From: Bacteroidales bacterium
Lineage (GTDB): Bacteria > Bacteroidota > Bacteroidia > Bacteroidales > UBA932
Assembly: GCA_017616655.1 (NCBI GenBank)
Contig: JAFZXU010000027.1
Span: forward strand, 1-38,363
Direction of reading: 5' to 3'
DNA length: 38,363 nt
Within the stretch, counting starts at the first letter, position 1, and the number at the start of each line of letters is the position of its first letter. The translations under genes were made by a program, and so were the position numbers. Shown here piece after piece: positions 27,640 through 36,494 of the stretch. The notes under the pieces were generated by a model. It was not told the DNA's origin. It saw only the letters and a list, made by a program, of their open reading frames with translations, and did not search any database.

Positions 27640-29133
27640 TTACTTGTTGATAGACTCGTCGATGAAGTCGTTAGCGTCGATTTCCTCGGTAGGATAAGCG
27701 ATCTTCCACTTGATGTCCGATGCGGGAAGCTGCATGGTCTGAGCCACTGCAGGATCGTGGTTTGCACCGGTACGGTCAAGATCCATGTTGTTGCGCTTGA
27801 GGTCGAGGAACCTGTGGCCTTCGCCCCAGAGCTCGATACGACGATAGGTGTAGATCTCCTCGAGGAGAGCGTTACCGGTCTTCGTGCTCTTGGTGTAAGA
27901 AGCGTCACGGGTCTTGTTGAGGTCATAGAGGTACTGAGCAGCATCGCCGCTTGCGCCCTTTGCGCATGCCTCGGCTGCAATCAGGTACATCTCACCGAGA
28001 CGCATGAAGTTGGCGTCAGCGACGGAGCTGGTGTAATCAGCAACGGAGAACTTGCGGTTCATGTAAGGCTTGCCGACATAGCTCTTGGTAGGAAGAGTCC
28101 ACGCCTTTCCGGTGGGATCGAAGAGATCCTTGCGGCAGTCGGTAGCGGGGATCATGTCATAAAGCTTGCTGTTGATGCACTTCGGGCATGCACGGATGTT
28201 GCTGGAGTTGAAGTTCCAGGACATGTAAGCCATGAAGCCGTAGAAGTAGAGGGTCTGGTCAGCGATCATTTCGAAGCCCCACATCCACTCGGGATTGGAT
28301 GCATCGCCGAAACCGTCGTGATACTGCTCTGCATTCATGAGCTTGTAGCCATAGGTGGAAGCGGCTGCGATAGCCTTGTCTGCAAACTCCTTGGCCTTTG
28401 CCCAATCCTTCATCACGAGGGCGACCCTTGCGCGGATACCCATTGCGGTAGCTGCGGTGATGTCGCACTTGGAGGAGAACTTGGTGGTGCCCAGGAGGGT
28501 GATAGCATCCTCAAGGTCTTTGATGATCTGTGCGTAAACCTCGGAAAGCATAGCGGCGGGCTTCATAGTCTCGGTCGAGTTCACCACGAGGGGAACTGCA
28601 ACGGTGGAAGCTGCCTTGCTTGCATCGTAGCGGTCTGCATAGAGCTGAACGAGCCAGAAGTAGAAGTAAGCCCTGTAAGCGAGAGCCTCACCCTTGATGT
28701 AATTCTTCTGGGATTCCGGACCTTCTGCAGCGTCAATATAATCGAGGATCATATTGGCGTTAGCAATCTGGCGGTAAGAAATGGTGAAGGGCCAGTAAGT
28801 GGTCCATGAATCCGGGTTGCGGACGGAAGACCAGGTGTACTCACCGGTGTTGGTCCACCAGCCGTTACCCTTTACAGGGAAAACGAGGTCCTCACCGAGG
28901 CAATCCATTGCAATCTGGAAAGAGGGAAGTCCACCGACATTCTGACGGGAGAAGTACTGCGAGACCATAGCCTTGTGCATACCGTTGAGGCACGCCTCGG
29001 CATTGTCTACGGTCGACAGGACAAATGCCTGGTCGTAGGAGTCCGTAGGGGAAGTCTCGAGGAAATCCTTGCTGCAGGAAGCAAAACCTGCGACGAGAGC
29101 GATGGTAGCGAGAATGCTGAATATCTTTTTCAT
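27640..29133 (-). CDS. SusD/RagB-family nutrient-binding lipoprotein (second pair)
   Basis: 497 residues from the ATG at 29133, which follows GGAGG by 8 bases. The in-frame start at 29148 is less likely because it lies before that ribosome binding site. Lipobox FASCSKDFLETSPTDSYDQA (Cys20 region). SusD hallmarks include KGEALAYRAYFYFWLVQLYA, the late block RRIELWGEGHRFLDLKRNNM and the terminal ANDFIDESINK. It partners the SusC-like gene 18 bases upstream. No enzyme genes follow, so the pair is an orphan importer; the ligand cannot be told from sequence. Confidence 0.94.
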   Translation of the reverse strand: MKKIFSILATIALVAGFASCSKDFLETSPTDSYDQAFVLSTVDNAEACLNGMHKAMVSQYFSRQNVGGLPSFQIAMDCLGEDLVFPVKGNGWWTNTGEYTWSSVRNPDSWTTYWPFTISYRQIANANMILDYIDAAEGPESQKNYIKGEALAYRAYFYFWLVQLYADRYDASKAASTVAVPLVVNSTETMKPAAMLSEVYAQIIKDLEDAITLLGTTKFSSKCDITAATAMGIRARVALVMKDWAKAKEFADKAIAAASTYGYKLMNAEQYHDGFGDASNPEWMWGFEMIADQTLYFYGFMAYMSWNFNSSNIRACPKCINSKLYDMIPATDCRKDLFDPTGKAWTLPTKSYVGKPYMNRKFSVADYTSSVADANFMRLGEMYLIAAEACAKGASGDAAQYLYDLNKTRDASYTKSTKTGNALLEEIYTYRRIELWGEGHRFLDLKRNNMDLDRTGANHDPAVAQTMQLPASDIKWKIAYPTEEIDANDFIDESINK

Positions 29134-29151
29134 ATTATTATCCTCCATCGA

Positions 29152-32100
29152 TTAGAACTGAAGTGCGAGACCAACCGACATAGTCCTTGCGGGGCTGTAG
29201 TCATTGTAGCTGGTACCACCGAAATTATACTGAGGATCCATACCCTTGCGAGCGCAGAAGAGGTGAGCGTTCTCGACGCTGCCGTAAACACGGATGCCTG
29301 CGAGGTCAACGAGCTCAGCTACGCGCTTGGGGAATGCGTAAGAGAGGGTGATGTTACGGATGTTCAGATAGGAAGCATCGGTAAGCCACCTTGAAGAGGT
29401 AGGGTTCAAGTAGTTGCTGCGGCCCATATCGATACGGGGGATATCGGTCTCGTCGCCGGCCTGGTGCCAGCTGTTGAGCAGGTCTACGTGGAATGCGCTA
29501 CCGAGCGAACCGACAGACATCAACGAACCATAGGTAGTGTCGAGCTTCTTGCCGCCGATACCGTAGGTAAGGAGGACTGAGAGTTCGAGACCCCTGTAAC
29601 GGAAGGAGTTGCTCCAGGAACCGTAGAGAACGGGGATGGAGGAACCGCAATAGTACTTGTCAGCCTGGGTGTAGTCGTTGGTGGTGGTCCTTTCATCTGC
29701 GTTGAAGGTATCGTAGATGGTCTTGCCGGTCTCTTCGTCGGTAGGATAACCGCCGACATAGAAGAGAGCGTCACCGGTGTCGGGATCCACACCTGCATAT
29801 TCATATACCCAGAAGTCGTACATCGAGTGACCGACCATATACTTCTTGTTGCCGCTTGCTACGATTTCCTCCTGAGGGAGTTTGGTGATGCAGTTCTTGA
29901 CGTGGGAAGCATTGAGAGTGGAATTCCAGGTGAAGTCACGGGTACGGATGATGTCAGCGGAGAGCTGGAGCTCTACGCCCTGGTTGTACATCGTACCGAT
30001 GTTCTGCCACTGGGTGGTGAAACCAGAGGAGAGCGGCTGGGGCACCTCGAAGAGGAGGTTGTCGCAGATCCTGTGGAAGAACTCGATGCTACCGTTGATA
30101 CGGCTCTTGAAGAGGCCGAACTCGAGAGCGACGTCGAAGCTCTTGTTCTTCTCCCACTCGAGGGCGATGTTGCCGGCGGTATCATCCTGATAGAAACCGG
30201 CGGTATTTGCGTTCTTCTTGATGCTGTAGAGCGACTGCCAAGCATACCAGCTGTTAGGAGTATTACCGACGGAACCGTAGGAAGCGCGGAGCTTCAGGTC
30301 GTCGACCCAGGGAACTGCTGCCATGAAAGGCTCATCGGAGATACGCCATGATCCGCCGACGGACCAGAAGTTACCCCAGCGTGAATCCTTGTGGAAGCAG
30401 GAAGAAGCGTCACGGCGATACGAAGCGGAGAGATAGTACCTGTGTGCGTAGTTGTAGTTCGCACGTGCAAGGTAACCCTCGGTCACATAGCGCTGTGAGT
30501 AGGTGTACATGCTGTTGATGGTGGTGTAGTTGATCAGCTCGGTGTTACCCTCTGCAACGAGACCCTGCTTGAAGCCATAGACATACTTGTAGTTGTTGAT
30601 GTATGCCTCGTGACCTACTAGGAAGTCCATGTTGTGGCTGTTGATGCTCTTTGCGTAGGTGAGCAGCTGGTTGGTGTTGTAGGTATCGTAACGATAGTTG
30701 ACGATCTTACCGCGGCCTGCAGGCGAACCGTCACCGACGTGAGGGTTCTCGTTGGTGTGGTTCAGGTAGTTGCGGAAGTCATAGGAACCGTTGACGGTGA
30801 ACTTGAAGCCGTCGAGGAACATGATGTCCACATAAGCGCGGGAGTTCATCACGTTGCGCTTGTAGAGGTGGTCGTTCCAGAGGGTCTCAGCTACGATGTG
30901 GCGGCCGAGGGAAGCGCCGGGACCACGCTTGGTCCACTCGTATTCCTTCTCGCCGGTCTCGTCGAGGACATAGGAACCGTCTGCATTGTGTGCATAGACA
31001 GGATAGATAGGACCTATGTTCCTTGCAAAGTAGAACGGGTTGACATAACCGGTGGAGGAATCGGTGTTGGTAACGTCGGAGTTAGCCATGGTTGCAGCGA
31101 GGTTCAGACCGGTCTTGAGCCACTTGCGAGGCTGGATGTTGACGTTTGCACGGCCGTTTACACGCTCGAGGTAGGACTTGATGGTGTAGCCCTGCTCGTT
31201 GAGGTAACCGATGGACATGAAGTAGTCGGACTTCTCGCCTGCACCAGATGCGGACATCGTGTACTCCTGGCGGTGGCCGATACGGGAAACTGCCTTACCC
31301 CAGTCGAGGTCGTCGGTGTAGAGGAGCTTTGCGTTGGGGTTGATCTTGCCGTCGGTTCCGACAACCTGGTCGTCACCCACGTTGAACGGGTTGTTCATCA
31401 GCTGGGTCATGATGTTCTTGGAAGCGGCAGCCGAAGCGGTCTCCATGGTGTAGGTGGAACCGGCACCGGAGAGGTAGCTGTTACGCAGTGCCTCCCAAGC
31501 CACGGGCACATACTGGTAAGCGTCGAGACGGTCGTACTCGGGAATACCGCGGACGCTGAAGCCCTGGTTGATCTTGACGTCGAAGGAAATCCTCTCGCTG
31601 CGGCCCTTCTTGGTGGTCACGAGGACGACACCGTTGGCTGCACGGTTACCGTACAGTGCGCAGGAAGCAGCATCCTTGAGGATGGTGATCGACTCAATAT
31701 CGTCGGAGTTGAGGTTGCTGATGCCGTCGAAAGGCACACCGTCAACAACGTAAAGGGGAGCGGAGCTTGCGTTGATGGAACCAAAACCGCGGATACGGAT
31801 GGAACCAGCGTCACCAGGCTGACCGGTTGCGGAGGTGAACTGCACACCTGCAGCGGCACCTTCGAGAGCGTTGGTCACGTTGGTGATAGGGCGGCTCTCA
31901 ATCTTCTTGTTGTCGAGGGTAGAAGCCGATCCGGTAAAGTCCTTCTTCTGGACGGTACCGAAAGCGACCACTATGGTCTCGTCAAGCATCTGTGTGTCGG
32001 TTGCCAGTATCACGTTGACCTGGCTCCTGCCTGCCACCTCGACTTCCTGGTCGAGATAACCGATGCAGGAAAAAACCAACGTTCCATTGGTAGGTACGTT

Positions 32101-32280
32101 TGCGAGGGCAAAAGTACCATTCTGGTCGGTAGCCACACCGTTCATGGTGCCCTTCACAACAACGCTTGCGAAAGGAACGGGCTGGCCATCGGTGTCGGTC
32201 ACCTTACCGGTAACGCGACTCTGCGCGAATGACATTGTGCAAATCAATGCCATCAGCGCCAATGAAAGTAATTTCTTCAT
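29152..32280 (-). CDS. SusC/RagA-family TonB-dependent transporter (second pair)
   Basis: 1042 residues. Signal peptide MKKLLSLALMALICTMSFAQ, then a carboxypeptidase-regulatory-like domain (VTGKVTDTDGQPVPFASVVV), plug domain (GFGSINASSAPLYVVDGVPF; ILKDAASCALYGNRAANGVV) and a beta-barrel ending in an aromatic residue (MSVGLALQF). It imports large nutrients across the outer membrane with its SusD partner. Only about 30% of positions look alike by eye to the first SusC, so it is a separate clade member, not a recent duplicate. It has a full -33/-7 promoter at 32361-32392 overlapping the end of ispH. Confidence 0.95.
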   Translation of the reverse strand: MKKLLSLALMALICTMSFAQSRVTGKVTDTDGQPVPFASVVVKGTMNGVATDQNGTFALANVPTNGTLVFSCIGYLDQEVEVAGRSQVNVILATDTQMLDETIVVAFGTVQKKDFTGSASTLDNKKIESRPITNVTNALEGAAAGVQFTSATGQPGDAGSIRIRGFGSINASSAPLYVVDGVPFDGISNLNSDDIESITILKDAASCALYGNRAANGVVLVTTKKGRSERISFDVKINQGFSVRGIPEYDRLDAYQYVPVAWEALRNSYLSGAGSTYTMETASAAASKNIMTQLMNNPFNVGDDQVVGTDGKINPNAKLLYTDDLDWGKAVSRIGHRQEYTMSASGAGEKSDYFMSIGYLNEQGYTIKSYLERVNGRANVNIQPRKWLKTGLNLAATMANSDVTNTDSSTGYVNPFYFARNIGPIYPVYAHNADGSYVLDETGEKEYEWTKRGPGASLGRHIVAETLWNDHLYKRNVMNSRAYVDIMFLDGFKFTVNGSYDFRNYLNHTNENPHVGDGSPAGRGKIVNYRYDTYNTNQLLTYAKSINSHNMDFLVGHEAYINNYKYVYGFKQGLVAEGNTELINYTTINSMYTYSQRYVTEGYLARANYNYAHRYYLSASYRRDASSCFHKDSRWGNFWSVGGSWRISDEPFMAAVPWVDDLKLRASYGSVGNTPNSWYAWQSLYSIKKNANTAGFYQDDTAGNIALEWEKNKSFDVALEFGLFKSRINGSIEFFHRICDNLLFEVPQPLSSGFTTQWQNIGTMYNQGVELQLSADIIRTRDFTWNSTLNASHVKNCITKLPQEEIVASGNKKYMVGHSMYDFWVYEYAGVDPDTGDALFYVGGYPTDEETGKTIYDTFNADERTTTNDYTQADKYYCGSSIPVLYGSWSNSFRYRGLELSVLLTYGIGGKKLDTTYGSLMSVGSLGSAFHVDLLNSWHQAGDETDIPRIDMGRSNYLNPTSSRWLTDASYLNIRNITLSYAFPKRVAELVDLAGIRVYGSVENAHLFCARKGMDPQYNFGGTSYNDYSPARTMSVGLALQF

Positions 32281-32360
32281 AGATGGTTAATTAATGTAAT
32301 GAATTTAGTTGGGTTTATGATTATTTCCCTAATTTTTGCCAATAAACCTAAATTAACTCG

Positions 32361-32392
32361 CAAATATAAACCATTTTTAGCATTCTACCAAA
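32361..32392 (-). promoter_or_regulatory. Promoter of the second susCD pair
   Basis: On the minus strand, TTTG (32389-32392) and TATATTTG (32361-32368) are spaced by 20 bases, an exact Bacteroidetes vegetative promoter match. It overlaps the last codons and stop of ispH, leaving a leader of about 75 bases. Confidence 0.75.
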
Positions 32393-33252
32393 AAAAGCGA
32401 AATCGCAGTTATGGAGTCGGCCACCGCCTCAAGCTGCCACTGGGGAGTGGAGGTGGCTCCGCAGACGCCGACGCTGTCACCGTCACGGAACATTCCGGGA
32501 CGCAGGCCGGAAGCCTCCTCGACCATAATACTTCTGGGATTGACGCTTCTGCACAGGTCGAAGAGCACCTTTCCGTTGGAACTCTCGCTGCCGCTGACGA
32601 AGACTATCACGTCGTGAGAGGCGGCAAACGAGACGAGGGATTTGTGGCGTGAGGCCACCTGGCGGCAGATCGTATCATAGACCTCGGCATCCTCCCGGCG
32701 GCTGCGGACCTCCCTGACGAGGAGGGCATACTCCTCCGGATCCTTGGTCGTCTGCGAGAAGAGCGCCACGGGACGGGAGAAATCGATTTTTTCTATCTCC
32801 TCCGGACTTCCGACTACGATCGCCTTACCTTCAGTCTGCCCTACGAGGCCGTTGACCTCCGCATGGCCGCGTTTGCCGAATATGACCACCTGCCCCCCTT
32901 CCGCCTCCATCCGGAGACAGACCTCCCGGACCTTGCGCTGGAGGGCCAGCACAACGGGGCAGGTGCAATCGATAATCCGGATGCCGTTGGCTTCCGCAGT
33001 CCGGTAAGTGGAGGGAGGTTCGCCGTGCGCACGGATCAGCACGGTATCGTCATGAAGGGACCGAAAATCGTCCATATCGATGATTTCCAGTCCTTTACGC
33101 TTCAGACGCCCGAGTTCCGACGAATTGTGGACTATGGCTCCCAGGGAATAAAGGCGACTGTGGGAAGAGAGATAATCCTCAGCCTTTCCCACCGCTCTCA
33201 CAACTCCGTTGCAGAAGCCTGAAGATGGGTCTATCTCAACTTTCAGAGGCAT
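32377..33252 (-). CDS. ispH: 4-hydroxy-3-methylbut-2-enyl diphosphate reductase
   Basis: 291 residues from the ATG at 33252 (33261 would add three). It is the last enzyme of the MEP isoprenoid pathway, forming IPP and DMAPP with a 4Fe-4S cluster. The three cluster cysteines are in place: Cys14 (SSGFCNGV), Cys98 (DCTCPVV) and Cys196 (DTICRQVASRHKSL). The substrate-binding VHN and RAHGEPP motifs and the C-terminal SGLRPGMFRDGDSVGVCGAT are also present. The gene start overlaps the end of cmk by 17 bases, suggesting translational coupling, an arrangement I recall from other Bacteroidetes. Confidence 0.95.
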   Translation of the reverse strand: MPLKVEIDPSSGFCNGVVRAVGKAEDYLSSHSRLYSLGAIVHNSSELGRLKRKGLEIIDMDDFRSLHDDTVLIRAHGEPPSTYRTAEANGIRIIDCTCPVVLALQRKVREVCLRMEAEGGQVVIFGKRGHAEVNGLVGQTEGKAIVVGSPEEIEKIDFSRPVALFSQTTKDPEEYALLVREVRSRREDAEVYDTICRQVASRHKSLVSFAASHDVIVFVSGSESSNGKVLFDLCRSVNPRSIMVEEASGLRPGMFRDGDSVGVCGATSTPQWQLEAVADSITAISLFLVEC

Positions 33253-33952
33253 AAACCGCATCCCCGAAACGCCCTTTCAGGAGGCCGTCGAACCATATCA
33301 TCTGCTCGTCGATGGTCATATGGCTGTTGTCGAGTTCTATGGCATCCACCGCCTTGCGCAGGGGATTCATTTCGCGGTGCGAATCGATGTAATCCCTCTC
33401 CTGCACATTCTTGAGGACCTCCTCGAAAGAGGCATCCTGGCCCTTTGCCTTCATCTCGTCGAGTCGCCTCTGCGCGCGTATGGCCGCATCCGCGACCATA
33501 TATATCTTGATGTCGGCATCGGGGAATACCGCAGTGCCGATGTCGCGGCCGTCCATCACGCATCCCTGCGAGCCGCGTTCGTGGAGTATGGCGTCAACGA
33601 AGTTGCGGACCGCCGGAACCGTCGCTATCGGGCTCACGTTGTCGGAAACGTCCAGCATCCTGATGCGCTGCTCCACGTTCACCCCGTTCAGGCAGATGTC
33701 GAAGAGCCCGGTATCCGGGTTGGGAAGCCAGGAGATGGCGATTCCGCCTGCGAGCGCCCCGTCCAGGAGGGCCTGGTCGATTTCGTGCGTAACGGGATCT
33801 ATAATGCCGTTTTCAAGGGAATGGAGCGTTACGCAGCGGTACATTGCGCCGGAATCAAGATAGGGAATCCCGAGTTTCTTTGAGATGAGCTTGGCAAAAG
33901 TGCTTTTGCCGGTGGACGAAAAACCGTCGATTGCGATAATCAGTTGTGACAT
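33236..33952 (-). CDS. cmk: Cytidylate kinase
   Basis: 238 residues. The P-loop is GFSSTGKST (10-18), followed by the CMP-binding region LDSGAMYRCVTL and VMDGRDIGTAVFPDADIKIY, then the lid and terminal helices (MTIDEQMIWFDGLLKG). It phosphorylates CMP/dCMP in the cytoplasm for nucleotide recycling. It overlaps ispH and has its own promoter at 33972-34004, divergent from the response-regulator gene. Confidence 0.96.
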   Translation of the reverse strand: MSQLIIAIDGFSSTGKSTFAKLISKKLGIPYLDSGAMYRCVTLHSLENGIIDPVTHEIDQALLDGALAGGIAISWLPNPDTGLFDICLNGVNVEQRIRMLDVSDNVSPIATVPAVRNFVDAILHERGSQGCVMDGRDIGTAVFPDADIKIYMVADAAIRAQRRLDEMKAKGQDASFEEVLKNVQERDYIDSHREMNPLRKAVDAIELDNSHMTIDEQMIWFDGLLKGRFGDAVYASES

Positions 33953-33971
33953 GGCTGTAAATGTAAGTCCA

Positions 33972-34004
33972 CAAATTTACGCAAAAATTATCTACCTTTG
34001 CAAA
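33972..34004 (-). promoter_or_regulatory. Promoter of cmk-ispH
   Basis: On the minus strand, TTTG (34001-34004) and TAAATTTG (33972-33979) have a 21-base spacer, matching the Bacteroidetes consensus. It overlaps the divergent -7 element of the response-regulator gene (33993-34000), so the two may compete for polymerase. Confidence 0.65.
33993..34000 (+). promoter_or_regulatory. -7 element of the response-regulator gene
   Basis: TACCTTTG fits TAnnTTTG, 21 bases before the ATG at 34022. A clear ribosome binding site AAGGAG lies at 34011-34016. No -33 TTTG is visible. Confidence 0.55.
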
Positions 34005-34021
34005 ACCATAAAGGAGCCAAT

Positions 34022-35182
34022 ATGAAGATTCTCATTATCGACGACGAACGCAGCATCCGCAACACGATGAAGGAGATCCTCGAATTCGAGGGTCACGAAG
34101 TAGCGCTTGCCCAGGACGGCAGGGAGGGTGTGGAGGCGGCCCTGCACAACTCGTTCGACGCCATATTCTGCGACATCAAGATGCCTGAGATGGACGGGAT
34201 GGAGGTACTCGAAACCCTCACCAACGAGGGATGCGAAGCCTCCATCATCATGATTTCCGGACACGGCGACATCGACACCGCAGTCAAGTGCATCCGGCTC
34301 GGAGCCTACGATTTCATCCAGAAGCCTCTCGATCTGAACCGCATCCTCATAACCCTCAAGAACGCCACCGACAAGAGTACCCTCGTCAAGGAGACGAAGA
34401 TCCTCAAGAAGAAGGTGAGCGGCAAGTATGAGATTGTCGGCTCCTCCCCTGCCATCCAACATATCCTCGACGTAGTGGACCGCGTTGCGGCTACCGACGC
34501 ACGAGTGCTCATCACCGGCTCGAACGGCACAGGCAAGGAACTGGTTGCCAGAAGGTTGCATGAGAAGAGCCCCCGCGCCGCGATGCCCTTCATAGAGGTC
34601 AACTGCGCCGCCATCCCGGGCGAACTCATCGAGAGTGAGCTTTTCGGCCACGAAAAGGGCGCCTTCACCTCCGCCATCAAGCAGCATAAGGGCAAATTCG
34701 AGCAGGCCGAAGGCGGAACTCTCTTCTTGGACGAAATCGGCGACATGAGCCTCGCGGCGCAGGCAAAGGTGCTGCGCGTGCTCCAGGAGAACAAGCTCAA
34801 CCGCGTAGGCAGCGACAAGGATATCACCGTCAACGTGCGTGTGGTGGCCGCCACCAACAAGAACATCACCAAAGAGATAGAGGAAGGCCGCTTCAGGGAG
34901 GACCTCTACCACCGCCTGAGCGTCATCTTAATCCATGTCCCCAGCCTCTCCGAGCGCAAGGAGGACATCCCCGCGCTGGTGGACCACTTCATCAAGCGCA
35001 TCAGCGAGGAGAGCGGAATGGCGCCCAAGAAGGTCTCTCCGGAGGCGATCAGGGAGCTGCAGAAACTCCCCTGGCCCGGCAACATCCGCGAGCTGCGCAA
35101 CGTCACCGAGCGCCTTATGATCCTCTGCGGCAACGTAATAACCGGCGAAGACGTAAAGACCTTCGCCACACCTGCCATATAA
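34022..35182 (+). CDS. NtrC/NtrX-type sigma-54 response regulator lacking a DNA-binding domain
   Basis: 386 residues from the ATG at 34022, placed by AAGGAG six bases before it. An N-terminal receiver domain (1-118) has Asp7/Asp8, phospho-acceptor Asp51 in [11 protein letters not shown] and Lys101. An AAA+ sigma-54 activation domain (about 135-365) has Walker A GSNGTGKE (166-173), the GAFTGA loop altered to GAFTSA (213-218), Walker [12 protein letters not shown] (231-241) and the arginine-finger region FREDLYHRL. The protein stops just after the AAA+ lid ([15 protein letters not shown]), so the usual Fis-type HTH is absent. It probably works with the NtrY-like kinase at 36435. der follows after one base. 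Confidence 0.9.
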   Translation: MKILIIDDERSIRNTMKEILEFEGHEVALAQDGREGVEAALHNSFDAIFCDIKMPEMDGMEVLETLTNEGCEASIIMISGHGDIDTAVKCIRLGAYDFIQKPLDLNRILITLKNATDKSTLVKETKILKKKVSGKYEIVGSSPAIQHILDVVDRVAATDARVLITGSNGTGKELVARRLHEKSPRAAMPFIEVNCAAIPGELIESELFGHEKGAFTSAIKQHKGKFEQAEGGTLFLDEIGDMSLAAQAKVLRVLQENKLNRVGSDKDITVNVRVVAATNKNITKEIEEGRFREDLYHRLSVILIHVPSLSERKEDIPALVDHFIKRISEESGMAPKKVSPEAIRELQKLPWPGNIRELRNVTERLMILCGNVITGEDVKTFATPAI

Positions 35183-35183
35183 T

Positions 35184-36494
35184 ATGAATCTTGTAGCCAT
35201 AGTGGGACGCCCCAACGTGGGCAAATCCACCCTATTCAACAGGCTTGTCGGAATGCGGCAGGCAATCGTGGACGAAACTGCGGGCGTGACCCGCGACCGC
35301 CACTACGGCCGCTGCGACTGGAACGGCCGGGAATTCTCCGTCGTGGACACGGGCGGTTTCACCGTCAATTCGGACGACATCTTCGAGGAGGAGATCCGCA
35401 AACAGGTGATGATAGCCATCGAGGAGAGCGACCTCATCCTCTTCATGGTGGAGGTCGATACCGGCATCACCGACTTCGACCAGGAGATAGCCGACATCCT
35501 CCGACGCAGCCGCAAACCGGTCATCCTCGTCTGCAACAAAGTGGACAACGGCGAGAAGATGTACGGCTCCTACGAGTTCAACGCACTCGGCCTCGGAGAG
35601 CCGATATGCATCTCTTCGGCCACCGGAAGCGGCACCGGCGACATGCTCGACAAGGTGTTGGAACTCCTTCCGGAGGATGACGGAGCCGGGGATCCCGAGA
35701 CGGGTCTCCCCAGGTTCACGATAGTGGGCAAACCGAACGTAGGCAAGTCCTCCCTCACCAACGCCCTGCTGGGCGAGGAACGCAACATTGTCACCCCTAT
35801 CGCCGGAACGACGCGCGACTCCATCTCTTCGCACTACAACAAGTTCGGCCACGAGTTCATCCTGGTGGATACCGCAGGGGTCCGCAAGAAGTCGAAGGTG
35901 AGCGAAGACCTCGAATTCTACTCCGTGATGCGTTCCATCAGGGCCATCGAGAATTCCGACGTCTGCATTCTGATGGTGGACGCCACCAGCGGCATCGAGG
36001 CGCAGGACATGTCGATCTTCAACCTCATCATCCGCAACCGCAAGGGATGCGTCATAGTGGTCAACAAATGGGACCTCGTGGAGGGCAAGAGCGCCAACAC
36101 GATGAAGGAGTACACCGAGGCGCTCAAGGCGCGGCTAGCCCCCTTCAACGACATTCCCGTCATCTTCACCTCGGTCATCAACAAACAGAGGATTATGGAT
36201 GTGCTTGAGGCCGCCACCTCCGTATATGAGAACTACTCCCGCCGCATCCCGACTTCGGAACTCAACGACGTGATGCTCGAGGAGATAGACAACTATCCCC
36301 CGCCGGCGTGGAAAGGCAAGTACATCAAGGTGAAATATGTGACCCAGCTGCCGACGAAATTCCCGGCATTCGCATTTTTCTGCAACCTGCCGCAGTACAT
36401 CCGCGACCCTTACAAGAGGTTCCTGGAGAATAAGTTAAGAAGCCACTTCAACTTCACCGGCTGCACCGTCGAGGTTTACATACGCAGGAAGTAA
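35184..36494 (+). CDS. der: Ribosome assembly GTPase Der (EngA)
   Basis: 436 residues with two tandem GTPase domains. Domain 1 has GRPNVGKST (8-16), DTGG and NKVD. Domain 2 has [13 protein letters not shown] and NKWD. A KH-like C-terminal domain follows ([40 protein letters not shown]). Der assists 50S subunit maturation (family knowledge). The start is one base after the response-regulator stop, so the two are cotranscribed. The last 60 bases overlap, in antisense, the end of the convergent sensor kinase gene. Confidence 0.97.
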   Translation: MNLVAIVGRPNVGKSTLFNRLVGMRQAIVDETAGVTRDRHYGRCDWNGREFSVVDTGGFTVNSDDIFEEEIRKQVMIAIEESDLILFMVEVDTGITDFDQEIADILRRSRKPVILVCNKVDNGEKMYGSYEFNALGLGEPICISSATGSGTGDMLDKVLELLPEDDGAGDPETGLPRFTIVGKPNVGKSSLTNALLGEERNIVTPIAGTTRDSISSHYNKFGHEFILVDTAGVRKKSKVSEDLEFYSVMRSIRAIENSDVCILMVDATSGIEAQDMSIFNLIIRNRKGCVIVVNKWDLVEGKSANTMKEYTEALKARLAPFNDIPVIFTSVINKQRIMDVLEAATSVYENYSRRIPTSELNDVMLEEIDNYPPPAWKGKYIKVKYVTQLPTKFPAFAFFCNLPQYIRDPYKRFLENKLRSHFNFTGCTVEVYIRRK

